Notes: generated by a model from the letters alone, not told the origin. Shown: positions 46,235-54,145, numbered from the stretch's first letter. The stretch is DNA of 64,000 nucleotides from Haloferula sp. BvORR071 (GCF_000739615.1 NZ_BATP01000022.1:62001-126000), one strand, 5' to 3'. A program made the numbers and translations.

Positions 46235-46784
46235 CTGCCGCAGCGGCGGCGTCAAAGTCGGTCGCAAGATCGGTAAGCACTGCGGCCACGAACTCGCGGA
46301 CAATGGGAATCATGGCGGCGGCGGCCAGTCCCTCCAAGCGGGGCGGAAGCTCCTTTTCAAGGCGGGCCAGTTGGCCCTTGGTCCTGTTAGCCAAAAACAA
46401 TAAGGTTTCCTCTAGGGCCGGGATGGAAACCAGTTCGCCGCGAGCCTGAGCAAGGGCAAGCTCCGCCTTGTCGGCCTGTGCCTGCTTGTGCCGCGTGTCC
46501 TGCCGTAGCTTCTCGGTCTTTAGCTCCTTGATCTCTTCCCCGCCTGTTGGGCCTAAATTGGCCCTGTAGGCTTCCACGGCTTCCGGGTCCTGTATGTCTA
46601 CCCCCTCGGCCTTCCAACGCCTCAGCGTGCGTTCTGTGGTGCCGTAGAGGGTTGCCAGTTCGGCTTGGGGACGGACGGACACCGGAATTTTTGGTCCTGT
46701 CGCACTGACTTCCAAGACTCGGCACTTTTGGCCGCTTTTAGTGACTTCAAGAGATTCCTTTAGGTCTTCTTCTACTATGTTCAT
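46170..46784 (-). CDS. Terminase small subunit
   Basis: 204 residues: a helix-turn-helix segment (AELATLYGTTERTLRRWKAE) that recognises packaging sites, then a long helical region (about 80-150) for oligomerisation and a low-complexity tail. Order with the large subunit supports the call. The start region MNIVEED repeats a sequence inside the upstream gene. Confidence 0.85.
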   Translation of the reverse strand: MNIVEEDLKESLEVTKSGQKCRVLEVSATGPKIPVSVRPQAELATLYGTTERTLRRWKAEGVDIQDPEAVEAYRANLGPTGGEEIKELKTEKLRQDTRHKQAQADKAELALAQARGELVSIPALEETLLFLANRTKGQLARLEKELPPRLEGLAAAAMIPIVREFVAAVLTDLATDFDAAAAADDSKISNSLCEGDSSPGGNND

Positions 46785-46789
46785 CGTAT

Positions 46790-47242
46790 TTACCCCTCTG
46801 GTGCCACCTCAATGAGTACCCACGCAATTCTTCCATTGGTCCAAACGTCAAACTTGATCGTTCCCACTCCGGGCGCATCAAAGGTTTCGCGATAGCAGCG
46901 AGGTTCACCAATGCCGCGCTGCGGCTCTGATCCAAACAGCTTCGCAACCCGCTCCATGTTATACTTAATCAAAGGTGGTAAGCGGCTCGGCTCGGAAAGA
47001 TCCCGCTCGGCAAGTTGGAAGGACACGGAGACGGGGCCACGCGGCGCGCCTTTGAATAGGTGCAAGTTCTCCTTCATTATGGAAATTCCAGCGGATGCAA
47101 TTTCTTCTTCTACTATGCTCACCGTATCATCCCCAATTTTCAACTTCTCCACCTCTATCTCTAGCTTGTGCATATCCCACGTGATCGAAACCATCACAAG
47201 CGTCTGTAAAATTATAACGATAATGTCTGCAAATTCCTTCAT
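46790..47242 (-). CDS. Phage membrane-anchored protein, unknown
   Basis: 150 residues. N-terminal helix (FADIIVIILQTLVMVSITW), short coiled coil, then a soluble alpha/beta part. An internal GTG at about 47121 begins VSIVEEEIA, nearly identical at DNA level to the start of the terminase small subunit (MNIVEED), so a second start or an ancient duplication is possible. Overlaps the previous gene by 4 bases. Confidence 0.55.
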   Translation of the reverse strand: MKEFADIIVIILQTLVMVSITWDMHKLEIEVEKLKIGDDTVSIVEEEIASAGISIMKENLHLFKGAPRGPVSVSFQLAERDLSEPSRLPPLIKYNMERVAKLFGSEPQRGIGEPRCYRETFDAPGVGTIKFDVWTNGRIAWVLIEVAPEG

Positions 47243-47688
47243 AGTTCCCTCAATAGTTTCTCAATCATTCCCCTTATTACTTCGGCTTCCTGTGCGTTCA
47301 GGCCGCGTTCCTTCGCGGCAAGGATCTCGGCTTGGAGATTCCCCACCTTAACGATTGGGCTGCTTGGCTTGCTTGCCTTGGGGGCTTTGCGCGGGGGCGC
47401 GGGCAGCATGCCGTTAGCAACAAAAAATGTTTTATCCACGGGGCGCTTTGCGAGTTGGCGAAGCTTGCGGGCTTCCTCTGCGGCTGGCCCGGGCTTCATC
47501 CCTAACGAGTCGGCCACTACGTCAACGTAACTGCTGCGGGCCTCCTGTTGGAGTCCTTCAAGGTGAAGCGCGATCTCGGCAATCTCGCTCACTAGTGCTG
47601 CAATCTCCGCCTTCATTTTGGCCCGGCGGGCGCGAATGGCCGCGTATTTCTGGGAAATGATTCCCGCTATGTTCTCTTTTAAATTCAT
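47239..47688 (-). CDS. Coiled-coil phage protein, unknown
   Basis: 149 residues from the ATG at 47688 (MNLKENIAGIISQKYAAIRA), highly helical with a Pro/Lys-rich linker (PAPPRKAPKASKPSS). No motif recognised. Lies between the HTH gene and the membrane gene in the block before the terminase. Confidence 0.6.
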   Translation of the reverse strand: MNLKENIAGIISQKYAAIRARRAKMKAEIAALVSEIAEIALHLEGLQQEARSSYVDVVADSLGMKPGPAAEEARKLRQLAKRPVDKTFFVANGMLPAPPRKAPKASKPSSPIVKVGNLQAEILAAKERGLNAQEAEVIRGMIEKLLREL

Positions 47689-47690
47689 AC

Positions 47691-48077
47691 TTAATGCGTT
47701 GCCGCCTCCGTTGCTCCTGCAACTACCTTTTGGCGGGCTTCTCTTGCTTTGGTTACTCGGTCCTCGCCCTGCATTAGGGCGGAAGGCGGAAGGCCCGCCA
47801 TGCGTCCGAACTTCTTTGCATGGTGGCTGATTGTGCCGCTTGAAAGCCCAAGCTCGCGGCCCTTCTCTCTCATGGTGACATTCCCAGAAACGGAGATTAA
47901 ACCAAGGGCATACACCACGCCCCAAGCTGCGGTCCCGGGGTTGTCGGCTTCCGTAATGTAGGACATTGCCAAGGAAATGAGGCGAAGGTAAGCGAGGCTG
48001 GCCTCGCGGTATTCGTTGGGCTCCCCGTCTGGTTCTAGGTAATCTACGGGGGTCCTAGTATCAATTGGCTCAAGCAC
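47691..48077 (-). CDS. Phage helix-turn-helix protein
   Basis: 128 residues. The segment MREKGRELGLSSGTISHHAK (about 70-90) is a good helix-turn-helix. The N-terminal half is helical (YLRLISLAMSYITEADNPG). Located in the small-gene block upstream of the terminase, so either a late-gene regulator or a packaging-site binding protein. Confidence 0.65.
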   Translation of the reverse strand: MLEPIDTRTPVDYLEPDGEPNEYREASLAYLRLISLAMSYITEADNPGTAAWGVVYALGLISVSGNVTMREKGRELGLSSGTISHHAKKFGRMAGLPPSALMQGEDRVTKAREARQKVVAGATEAATH

Positions 48078-48312
48078 TGCGTTTCTCCTTGAGTTTGGTT
48101 AGAATGCTCTCGCGGTTGCTCTCGTAATACTTGCGCTGATTCTCGCGGATCGCGTCCCTGTTCGCGATGTAGTAGGCGCGGCGCTTCTCGATCTCTGCGG
48201 CGGCTGCTGCTTTCTTCCCGGCGCGGTAGCCGCGCTGGTAGTCGGTCATGTTCTGTATGGTTCTTTTCTTCATGTTATTTGACAGTTGGACTGTTGTATT
48301 TGGCCTGTTCAT
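48070..48312 (-). CDS. Small basic helical phage protein
   Basis: 80 residues, or 67 if it starts at the ATG at 48273 (MKKRTIQNMTDYQRGYRAGK). The C-terminal half is a single long Arg/Glu/Lys helix with repeats (RRAYYIANRDAIRENQRKYY), like the DNA-binding tails found next to HNH nucleases. No family assigned. Confidence 0.55.
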   Translation of the reverse strand: MNRPNTTVQLSNNMKKRTIQNMTDYQRGYRAGKKAAAAAEIEKRRAYYIANRDAIRENQRKYYESNRESILTKLKEKRSA

Positions 48313-49010
48313 TAGGCAATTTTCTCTTCTTTAAGGATGCTGTTAAACTTGCGTCTGTTGGCCACTACTGAGAGCGGCTGTAAATTGGTGAAGTGCGCGG
48401 CCATTCTCTCCTCCCTAGGGTCTGTTAGGTCGAAGGAACTAAGGGGGCGCTTGTGGTCGATTTCCCAGAAGCTCGCGTAATTCTTCCAAGACATGCCTTC
48501 GTGGAACTGGCGTTCAAGATGCTCCCGAAGCTCTTTCGAGTCGCAACCAAGCAATGAGCAATGGTCAATTCCAAGGACGAGGCTTTCCCAAGTGCATTTC
48601 CTGATACTGTTAGCCCTTGCAAACTTGGGGTCTTTGCTGAAGCGGTCTGCAAGATAGGTGGCTTTTGCCTCGGCGTTCTCTTGAAACTTGCTCATTCCCT
48701 CTTGAAACCAAATCGGCAAGGTGAACTCTCTGGCCTCATAGCAAAGGACGGTATTGTAGCCTCGGCTTGTGGTGCCGACTTTGACCAAAAAGCCCTTGTT
48801 TCTCAGGCCATAAGGGGTCGTCCCCCACTCGTTCAAAAAGTCATTAGCAAAGGTGGTAGTGTCTTCCCAATCGGTGTCCGTCGCCATGGTCTGCCAGCGT
48901 TGGTTGGCTTCGTCCAACACGAGAAAGCGAAGGCGAACGCGCCCGCGTTTGGGGGTTGTGAGTCCTAAGAATTGGGCCGAATAATTTCCGTTAGTAAAAT
49001 GGTATCGCAT
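48312..49010 (-). CDS. HNH-like endonuclease
   Basis: 232 residues. The C-terminal 60 residues hold WEIDHKRPLSSFDL and MAAHFTNLQPLSVVANRRK, the His-Asn arrangement of HNH nucleases without the zinc cysteines. The N-terminal part (LRFLVLDEANQRWQTMATDT) is of unknown type. It may assist terminase, as do HNH proteins of many cos phages, or be a homing nuclease. Confidence 0.65.
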   Translation of the reverse strand: MRYHFTNGNYSAQFLGLTTPKRGRVRLRFLVLDEANQRWQTMATDTDWEDTTTFANDFLNEWGTTPYGLRNKGFLVKVGTTSRGYNTVLCYEAREFTLPIWFQEGMSKFQENAEAKATYLADRFSKDPKFARANSIRKCTWESLVLGIDHCSLLGCDSKELREHLERQFHEGMSWKNYASFWEIDHKRPLSSFDLTDPREERMAAHFTNLQPLSVVANRRKFNSILKEEKIA

Positions 49011-49206
49011 AACTACAGATAATTACCCGGATTTCCTCGGCAGGTGAACTCCCTCAGTAAAATAAAACAAAAAAACTGATTGGAACTCATCGCCCGGTCC
49101 CCTGATCCAAGTTAAATAATTGTTCATGCTTCTACATACCCACCCACCCGGGAAAAAACTGAAACTTTAGGCAAAAAAAGATCTCTGCCCGAATTTGTAT
49201 TCATAC
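49011..49206. promoter_or_regulatory. AT-rich leader region between the two HNH genes
   Basis: 196 bp that is much more AT-rich than its surroundings, with several A/T tracts (49060-49080, 49150-49180). It includes a possible 26-codon leader (49204-49124, beginning MNTNSGRDLF). A likely promoter region for the leftward late genes; no clean hexamer pair is claimed. Confidence 0.4.
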
Positions 49207-49611
49207 TTAGTCCCCCTGCTTGCGGGGGCGGCGGCGGGCCTGCTTCTTTTTAGCCGCCTTCTTTGGTTTGGCTTCCTTCGGCTCCTTGGGTGGCTTCTCC
49301 GCCTTCTTGCGGGCCAGCCTGATCTTTCCTTCCGCCCTCCCCTTTTCTATGTGGCAGGCGCGGCACAAGCATTGAAGGTTTGAAGCATCACAGAAGAGAC
49401 GGGCAACGTAGGTGTTCCAGTCAACAAAGCCCTGTGTTGGCTCCACCACGGGGGACACGTGATCCACCTCGATTTCCTTGTTAGGGACGATCTGGCCGCA
49501 ACCGGCGCACGAATACTTATTCCGCGCCACCCGGGCCGCCTGCTTTACCTTTGTTCTTGCGGACCACCTAAGGGAGGCACGGCGCAAGGCATTCAAAACG
49601 AAATCATGCAT
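49207..49611 (-). CDS. HNH endonuclease
   Basis: 134 residues from the ATG at 49611 (MHDFVLNALRRASLRWSART). Classic HNH with zinc ligands: CAGCGQIVPNKEIEVDHVSP, then SNLQCLCRACHIEKGR. A Lys/Arg-rich tail follows. HNH proteins next to terminase genes often take part in cos cleavage. The motif TTTGACGGGCCCGCC lies 13 bases before the start. Confidence 0.88.
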   Translation of the reverse strand: MHDFVLNALRRASLRWSARTKVKQAARVARNKYSCAGCGQIVPNKEIEVDHVSPVVEPTQGFVDWNTYVARLFCDASNLQCLCRACHIEKGRAEGKIRLARKKAEKPPKEPKEAKPKKAAKKKQARRRPRKQGD

Positions 49612-49701
49612 GCCCGGCGGGCCCGTCAAAGCTGCCCGGCAAAAAAGTTTCCCGCCCAAGAAAGCGCTTGAAGCCGCGCCGTTAGTGGATTCCCGAATTA
49701 C

Positions 49702-49768
49702 TTAACAACTGAATCCCCATTTGTTAAACATGTATTATCTTGACTAACGCAAGATAACGATGCATAAC
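49702..49768. promoter_or_regulatory. Operator-like inverted repeats upstream of the rightward genes
   Basis: Two palindromes: TTAACAA / TTGTTAA (49702-49708, 49721-49727) and TTATCTTG / CAAGATAA (49735-49742, 49750-49757). The 14-mer AACGCAAGATAACG at 49746-49759 recurs at 51490-51503, each with ATGCATAAC next to it. Lies between divergent genes where a repressor would act. Confidence 0.55.
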
Positions 49769-49776
49769 GGAGGGGC

Positions 49777-50178
49777 ATGAATAACACTAAAGAGAAAAAG
49801 GCCCCGACCAAAGCAAAGCCCGAAGTGATGCCTTGGCATCGGGATTACAAGCGCATGGCGGCGGCGGAGGCGGCGGAGCATTGCGAACGGGTGGAGAACG
49901 CTTGGGATACTATTTGCGGCATCGGCAATTCACAGTTGGAGGCTTACGGCTTCAACGATGAAAGCGCCGAGTGGGAGCAATGGGGAATCCTCTGCTTTAC
50001 CGCTGAACAAGCCGAGTTGTTCCTTCCGCCGCTGAGTAGCCGTGACCGGGACAATCACCTCAGCGAGGAACTGAACGACATTCACAGCTTCTGGGAAGGC
50101 ATGCGCGAGCGGTTCCCCGACTACTGCGAATGCGAACTGCGGTTGCTCGAAATGATCCTCTTCACCTTCCGCCCCTGA
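49777..50178 (+). CDS. Phage protein, unknown, first rightward gene after the operators
   Basis: 133 residues, acidic, Trp- and Glu-rich (WEQWGILCFTAEQAELFLPP). No family recognised. It has a good Shine-Dalgarno GGAGGGG just before the ATG, unlike the late genes. The place after paired operators suggests an early or lysogeny gene. Confidence 0.6.
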   Translation: MNNTKEKKAPTKAKPEVMPWHRDYKRMAAAEAAEHCERVENAWDTICGIGNSQLEAYGFNDESAEWEQWGILCFTAEQAELFLPPLSSRDRDNHLSEELNDIHSFWEGMRERFPDYCECELRLLEMILFTFRP

Positions 50179-50181
50179 TCC

Positions 50182-50388
50182 ATGACCAAGAGTAAGAACA
50201 AGAACGAAGCCGCGCCCCCGGGGCCTGCTCCGCGCCTGATCGACATTAAGGAAGCAAGCAAGCTCTGGAATTTGCCGGTAACGGCTATTCGTAAGAAGGT
50301 CCACGCGGGCAAGCTGCGGCCCTTCGTTGGGTTCAAGTCTTGGCGCTTCCTCGAAACGGATATTCTGGGGGCGTTGGAGAGGCTCTAA
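50182..50388 (+). CDS. Excisionase-like helix-turn-helix protein
   Basis: 68 residues: IDIKEASKLWNLPVTAIRKK then WRFLETDILGALE has the winged helix-turn-helix layout of MerR/Xis-type excisionases (helix-turn-helix_17). Could be the excisionase or a regulator. It is 3 bp after the 133-residue gene and closed by a terminator. Confidence 0.65.
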   Translation: MTKSKNKNEAAPPGPAPRLIDIKEASKLWNLPVTAIRKKVHAGKLRPFVGFKSWRFLETDILGALERL

Positions 50389-50427
50389 CGGGCGAGGTAG
50401 GAACAAAGAAAGCATTGGCGCAAGAAT

Positions 50428-50455
50428 GGCGGGGCCTGCGGGCTCCGCCTTTTTT
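50428..50455 (+). terminator. Terminator after the excisionase-like gene
   Basis: Stem GGCGGGGCC / GGCTCCGCC with a 4-base loop, one wobble pair, then TTTTTT. Confidence 0.8.
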
Positions 50456-50540
50456 GTGCCCTGATCCAAGGAAAGTCCCGCATTGGCTCTAGGATCAATT
50501 CTGAGGGGTTTTCCGGGCCTGAGCGGGAGAAGAGCAAGGG

Positions 50541-50700
50541 CTTTCCTTTTTGGTGCCTCAGCAATCAAAGGAAGATTCACTAATGATGCCCCGGCCCCCT
50601 AATACTAATTCTTTAGTAATTGCTGCCGGGCGCGGCTGTTTCCCTTTTGGTGTTTCAACAAAGAAGGGAGAATGAAACGTGATCGCCCCGGCCCGCCTGC
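50541..50700 (+). repeat. Duplicated hairpin-plus-start unit
   Basis: Two diverged copies of about 60 bp (50541-50600 and 50637-50700). Each has a stem whose right arm is purine-rich: TTCCTTT / AAAGGAA in copy 1 and TCCCTT / AAGGGA in copy 2, with matching changes in both arms. Each ends in a start codon followed by GCCCCGGCCC-like sequence. In copy 2 the right arm is the Shine-Dalgarno sequence. Confidence 0.5.
50583..50675 (+). CDS. 30-codon leader ORF
   Basis: MMPRPPNTNSLVIAAGRGCF and ten more residues. Its TGA overlaps the ATG at 50672 (ATGA), the coupling seen between real genes. Coding status unproven. Confidence 0.3.
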   Translation: MMPRPPNTNSLVIAAGRGCFPFGVSTKKGE

Positions 50701-50989
50701 TCTCGGGTGCTGTAATAACAAAAGTAGAATCTTGGTTTGTGAGGTGGCCCGCGCCCCGGCTCTTCCTCGAAATCTTTTCTTTGATCCATCCCAAGGGCGA
50801 ATGCCCGTTATAAGCGAAGCGCCAAGCCAAAATGCAATGACGGCGATTGAGTCTTTGCGAATCCCTTCGTTGGTTAGGCATTTGCCGGTTTCCAATGGAG
50901 CGGAAGCGACTCCTTGCGCGGTTGCTGTTACTGCGCTTGCAAGCAAGCTTGCCCTGCCGGGGGCGCTTCGCTTTTTAAGGTTTAACTAA
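50672..50989 (+). CDS. Doubtful 105-residue phage ORF
   Basis: Starts MKRDRPGPPALGCC, Cys-containing, no recognisable domain. Support comes from a Shine-Dalgarno-like AAGGGAGA and the ATGA overlap with the 30-codon leader; against it are odd composition and overlapping minus-strand frames of similar length. Confidence 0.3.
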   Translation: MKRDRPGPPALGCCNNKSRILVCEVARAPALPRNLFFDPSQGRMPVISEAPSQNAMTAIESLRIPSLVRHLPVSNGAEATPCAVAVTALASKLALPGALRFLRFN

Positions 50990-51506
50990 GGTAATCGTTT
51001 TGCCTCAGTGCCTAGCCCCTGCTCCGCCGGGCTTCTCAAGTTTAACGAACTCTCTTTGCTTCGCGAACCAAGTTCATACTCAGTTCCGTTAGTATAGAGG
51101 TCCCCCATTGGACGAAAACCTTTAGAACGGGCGAAAACCTAACCGGCGCGCTGTCTAAAGCTGACTCGGAGAACCAAAATCGGGTTTGAATCTGGGGTCG
51201 TTAGCGGACGTTTGCAAGTTGGCCCATTACCCCAACCGGTTCCCGGGGCTTTCCCCCTTCGTGCAAAGAGCGGCAGTCAGACTTTTCCAGCTTTCGCCGG
51301 TCCCTCTCGATCCGCTGGCCTGAGTGGCCCCAATTATCCAGCCTCATGCTGGCGCTAACTATCTCCTACGTGGTGGAACTCGCTTTTCCCTATCGGGCCG
51401 AATTCCTACATACATAGTTACCCCAATTAGACGAAAATTCCTGAAAATTATTCATCTTTCTTCCACTTTTTTTCCTGCAAATGCATAACAACGCAAGATA
51501 ACGCAG

Positions 51507-51538
51507 AAAAAACGGCCCGCCAGTTTCCCGGCAGGCCG
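51507..51538 (-). terminator. Terminator after the collagen-like fibre gene
   Basis: Minus-strand stem CGGCCTGCC / GGCGGGCCG with a GGGAAACT loop, followed by TTTTTT; ends 14 bp past the fibre stop. Confidence 0.85.
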
Positions 51539-51552
51539 CATTTGAATTTTTA

Positions 51553-52947
51553 TTAGCTGGCCGTCGTCAGGCTCCGAATCCGGTAGGTGTTCCAGCGGCA
51601 ACCGTTGCTTGCCCCTGTGGGGTTGTAGGCGCTGAGGAATGGCGTGGCTTCCGTGCCTGCTGAAGTGCCGGACGGGCCGCCGCTGATCGAAGTTAGCGCC
51701 GTGCCGTTGAGCGTGGCCGAAAGGGTTCCGGCGTAATAATCCAAAACCAATTCGTTAAAGTTGCCCAAGGTGAACGCAACAGCCGTGCCGGTTGTAAGCG
51801 TGGTGCCGTTATGAGTCTGTAGCGCGATCCTTGGCGCGCCGCTTGCGTAGGTTAATTTAAACCCGAATCCTTTCTTGGCTGGCTCCGACGTGCCGCCGGT
51901 TGAATCAAGGAGAGCATAGCTTGCACTGCTCCAGAAGCGCCCCACGGCGTTCCCTAGGAAGCCTCCGAAACCCGCAGCGGAAAAGCTAATGTATAGACGA
52001 TGGCGGCGGTCAAAGTTCATTGTTGAATGACTGTCGCCCGGGTAAATCATCGGACTTGTAACGTCGTTCGTTCCCGCAAATCTAACGATGGCAAAGCCTC
52101 CAGAAGTTGCGCCCGAATCCAGCATGATGCTGCCGGGTGTTGCTTGTCCCCCTGCATAGCCGATTGCCGCGCCGCTAGTGGTCTGCACGGAGTTGGAAAC
52201 ATACATCATCCAATCGCGCACGGGACTAACAAGGGTGCGGTAGTCCACAAGATCGCGGTTCATTGCGTTTGTGCCCGTTGCCGCGCTCTGGTTCTCAAGC
52301 CTGAGGTTCAAGAAGCTTTCCGCTGAACCATCATCCAAGAAGTTAAAGTTCCCGCCGTTGGTGGTGAGGTAAATTCCTTGCTCCCCGGTAATCGCTACGG
52401 TGTCGGAAGTGGCAATGTCAATGTGGTCGCTGCCGTTTGCCTCAAAGCAACCAAGAGTAACCAAGTTGCTAGAGCCGGTCCACGCGCTTAGCGCCGTGTT
52501 CTCGACGTTGTTTAAACTAAGGGCGGTTTTCAACGCATTGGCCGCGCCCCCGGTGAACGTATAACTTGAGGTTCCAAAGGTAAGGGCACCATTGAAGGCA
52601 CGGGTAGCCGTGATCGTTTCGTTAGTGTTGCCCTTGCTGTAGTCGGTTCCTGCCGTGGCTGCTGCCACAAGGGTTCCTGTGCCCTTTAAAATGCCCGTGA
52701 GGTTGCTTGCCGTGGTGCTGCTGACTTGGTTGGGGCCTGTGGCTCCCGTCGCTCCTGTGGCCCCTGCGGGTCCTGTTGCGCCTTGCGGCCCTGTGGCTCC
52801 CTGCGGGCCAGTGTTGCCGATTGGCCCTTGTGGTCCTTGCGGGCCGGTTGCTCCCTGTGCGCCATCGGCTCCCGCCTGTGCTTCCGTGAGATTGATTGAG
52901 AAGACGGCGGGGCTGTCTTCAATGTTTATTGTTAAGTAATCGCTCAT
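51553..52947 (-). CDS. Collagen-like tail fibre protein
   Basis: 464 residues. Short N-terminal beta domain, a collagen-like Gly-X-Y tract at about 27-72 ([20 protein letters not shown] and on), a shaft region, and a C-terminal lectin/LamG-like beta-sandwich (about 300-464). Gly-X-Y repeats trimerise fibre shafts. Probably the receptor-binding side fibre. It overlaps the small adaptor-like gene upstream by one base. Confidence 0.85.
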   Translation of the reverse strand: MSDYLTINIEDSPAVFSINLTEAQAGADGAQGATGPQGPQGPIGNTGPQGATGPQGATGPAGATGATGATGPNQVSSTTASNLTGILKGTGTLVAAATAGTDYSKGNTNETITATRAFNGALTFGTSSYTFTGGAANALKTALSLNNVENTALSAWTGSSNLVTLGCFEANGSDHIDIATSDTVAITGEQGIYLTTNGGNFNFLDDGSAESFLNLRLENQSAATGTNAMNRDLVDYRTLVSPVRDWMMYVSNSVQTTSGAAIGYAGGQATPGSIMLDSGATSGGFAIVRFAGTNDVTSPMIYPGDSHSTMNFDRRHRLYISFSAAGFGGFLGNAVGRFWSSASYALLDSTGGTSEPAKKGFGFKLTYASGAPRIALQTHNGTTLTTGTAVAFTLGNFNELVLDYYAGTLSATLNGTALTSISGGPSGTSAGTEATPFLSAYNPTGASNGCRWNTYRIRSLTTAS

Positions 52948-53288
52948 TAGCGGGACACGTCGGGGGTAAGGGTGAAGGTGCCGGAAATCGGCGTGAGAAC
53001 GCGACCACTGGCCAAGGTTAGTTGAACGTCGAAAACGTAGGTGGAGGCGACCATGTCCAGAATTGCCGGAGCCACGGAAAACTTGCCCTCAGTCGGGGCC
53101 GTGATCGTGATGCCGTTGCCGGTGCTGAATTCTTTGGCTACCTCGGGCGACGTATGGGAACGGCGGAACTGCATGAGGATTGCCGCCCCCGTTAGGTCCA
53201 ATGCCTCATCGTTAACCAAGATTTCCACTTGGCTCCAACCGGCCCAAGTGTCGCCGCGCTTCTGGGTGATAGAAATTGTTTCCGCCAT
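52947..53288 (-). CDS. Fibre adaptor / BppU-like N-terminal domain protein
   Basis: 113 residues, all beta: [20 protein letters not shown], then [10 protein letters not shown] and [12 protein letters not shown]. The 'K-R-G-D-T' start followed by 'A-x-I-x-M-Q-F-R' is seen in baseplate-upper-protein N-terminal domains. Pairs with the collagen-like fibre. The motif TTTGACAACGCCCCG lies 15 bases before the ATG. Confidence 0.65.
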   Translation of the reverse strand: MAETISITQKRGDTWAGWSQVEILVNDEALDLTGAAILMQFRRSHTSPEVAKEFSTGNGITITAPTEGKFSVAPAILDMVASTYVFDVQLTLASGRVLTPISGTFTLTPDVSR

Positions 53289-53336
53289 TTCTGGCGGGGC
53301 GTTGTCAAAGGGGATGCTCTATGTTAGGCCGGTCCC

Positions 53337-54137
53337 GTGAAATCCCGCCTTCTTGCCCTCCTCCTCCTACTCGTAGCGCTCGCCGCAATTGCTTTCCCTC
53401 TTTATTGGTCCGTTAAGCTGGAAAAGGAATGGAACGCATGGGAAGCGCCACCGCAAAACCCCACGGGTCAATCAAAGCTAGCGAAGCTCGCGCAACTGGG
53501 GGACGCGTTCGGGCCGTTCAACACAGCGTTTGCAATGCTGGCTTTCGTAACCGCGATGGGAACCCTTTGGGGCCAGCACAAGGACGCAAAGGAAGCGGAA
53601 GAACTTCGCAGGAAAGATGCCGACCAAAGGACCAAGGACAAAGAACACGAAGACAAGAGGCACGCCGGTTTGGTGGCCGCTCAAACGCGGGTAGCAAAAG
53701 TGAGCGGTTACACCTCACTTTTGAATTTCGAGCTTAGCCGCCTTGAAGACGTTTCGGAGGAACTGGCGTTTTTGCAGCTACTCAGGAACCGCTGTGTTAC
53801 CTTTGGCAACAAGTGGCGCGAAAGCGAGAACCACGAAAGCAGAGCTAACGCTAACAGTGTCTTCGTCGATGGCCCTAAGCATCTAACGCCGGAGAGTTAC
53901 GACGAGATTGTAAATCTCTACAAGACGGCTGCTGATCTTGCGGCGAGAACTTGGCTCGCGCTCCGAAAACGCGAAGACAACAGGGAAGAACTTGAAACCG
54001 ATACACGCAAGGCGTTTAAGAAGCTCTGCGGCCATTTGGACGAAACACTTAAACAGGCGAAGGAGCGGCGGAACTCTCTGAGCGAAGGAATGCAAGACTT
54101 GCGGCAAAAGCTGGAACTGGAACTCAAGCTTGAATAG
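53337..54137 (+). CDS. Two-helix membrane/coiled-coil protein, putative phage abortive infection family
   Basis: 266 residues from a GTG at 53337. Helix 1 (LLALLLLLVALAAIAFPLYW), then KLAQLGDAFGPFNTAFAMLA leading into helix 2, then a charged coiled coil (about 80-115) and a helical cytoplasmic domain. The phrase G-D-x-F-G-x-x-N-x-x-F-x-x-L-A-F before the second helix and a following Q and charged coil is the hallmark of the putative abortive-infection membrane proteins (putAbiC-like). It is transcribed against the late genes next to the integrase, the usual place of lysogenic conversion genes. Confidence 0.55.
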   Translation: MKSRLLALLLLLVALAAIAFPLYWSVKLEKEWNAWEAPPQNPTGQSKLAKLAQLGDAFGPFNTAFAMLAFVTAMGTLWGQHKDAKEAEELRRKDADQRTKDKEHEDKRHAGLVAAQTRVAKVSGYTSLLNFELSRLEDVSEELAFLQLLRNRCVTFGNKWRESENHESRANANSVFVDGPKHLTPESYDEIVNLYKTAADLAARTWLALRKREDNREELETDTRKAFKKLCGHLDETLKQAKERRNSLSEGMQDLRQKLELELKLE

Positions 54138-54145
54138 CGCCCAAC

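Larger units (their letters stand above)
50389..51552. other. 1.16-kb stretch with structured repeats and only doubtful small ORFs
   Basis: Contains a terminator, two hairpin/start units, a second operator-like 14-mer (51490-51503) with ATGCATAAC, and two related 18-19-mers near 51103 and 51422 (CCCCCATTGGACGAAAA and CCCCAATTAGACGAAAA). It may hold an origin or a non-coding RNA; no specific assignment. Confidence 0.45.

Noticed and set aside
49740-49768. Sigma-70 promoter TTGACT-17-CATAAC before the 49777 gene
   Set aside because: It would start transcription at about 49775, leaving out the good Shine-Dalgarno sequence; the palindromes are better read as operators.
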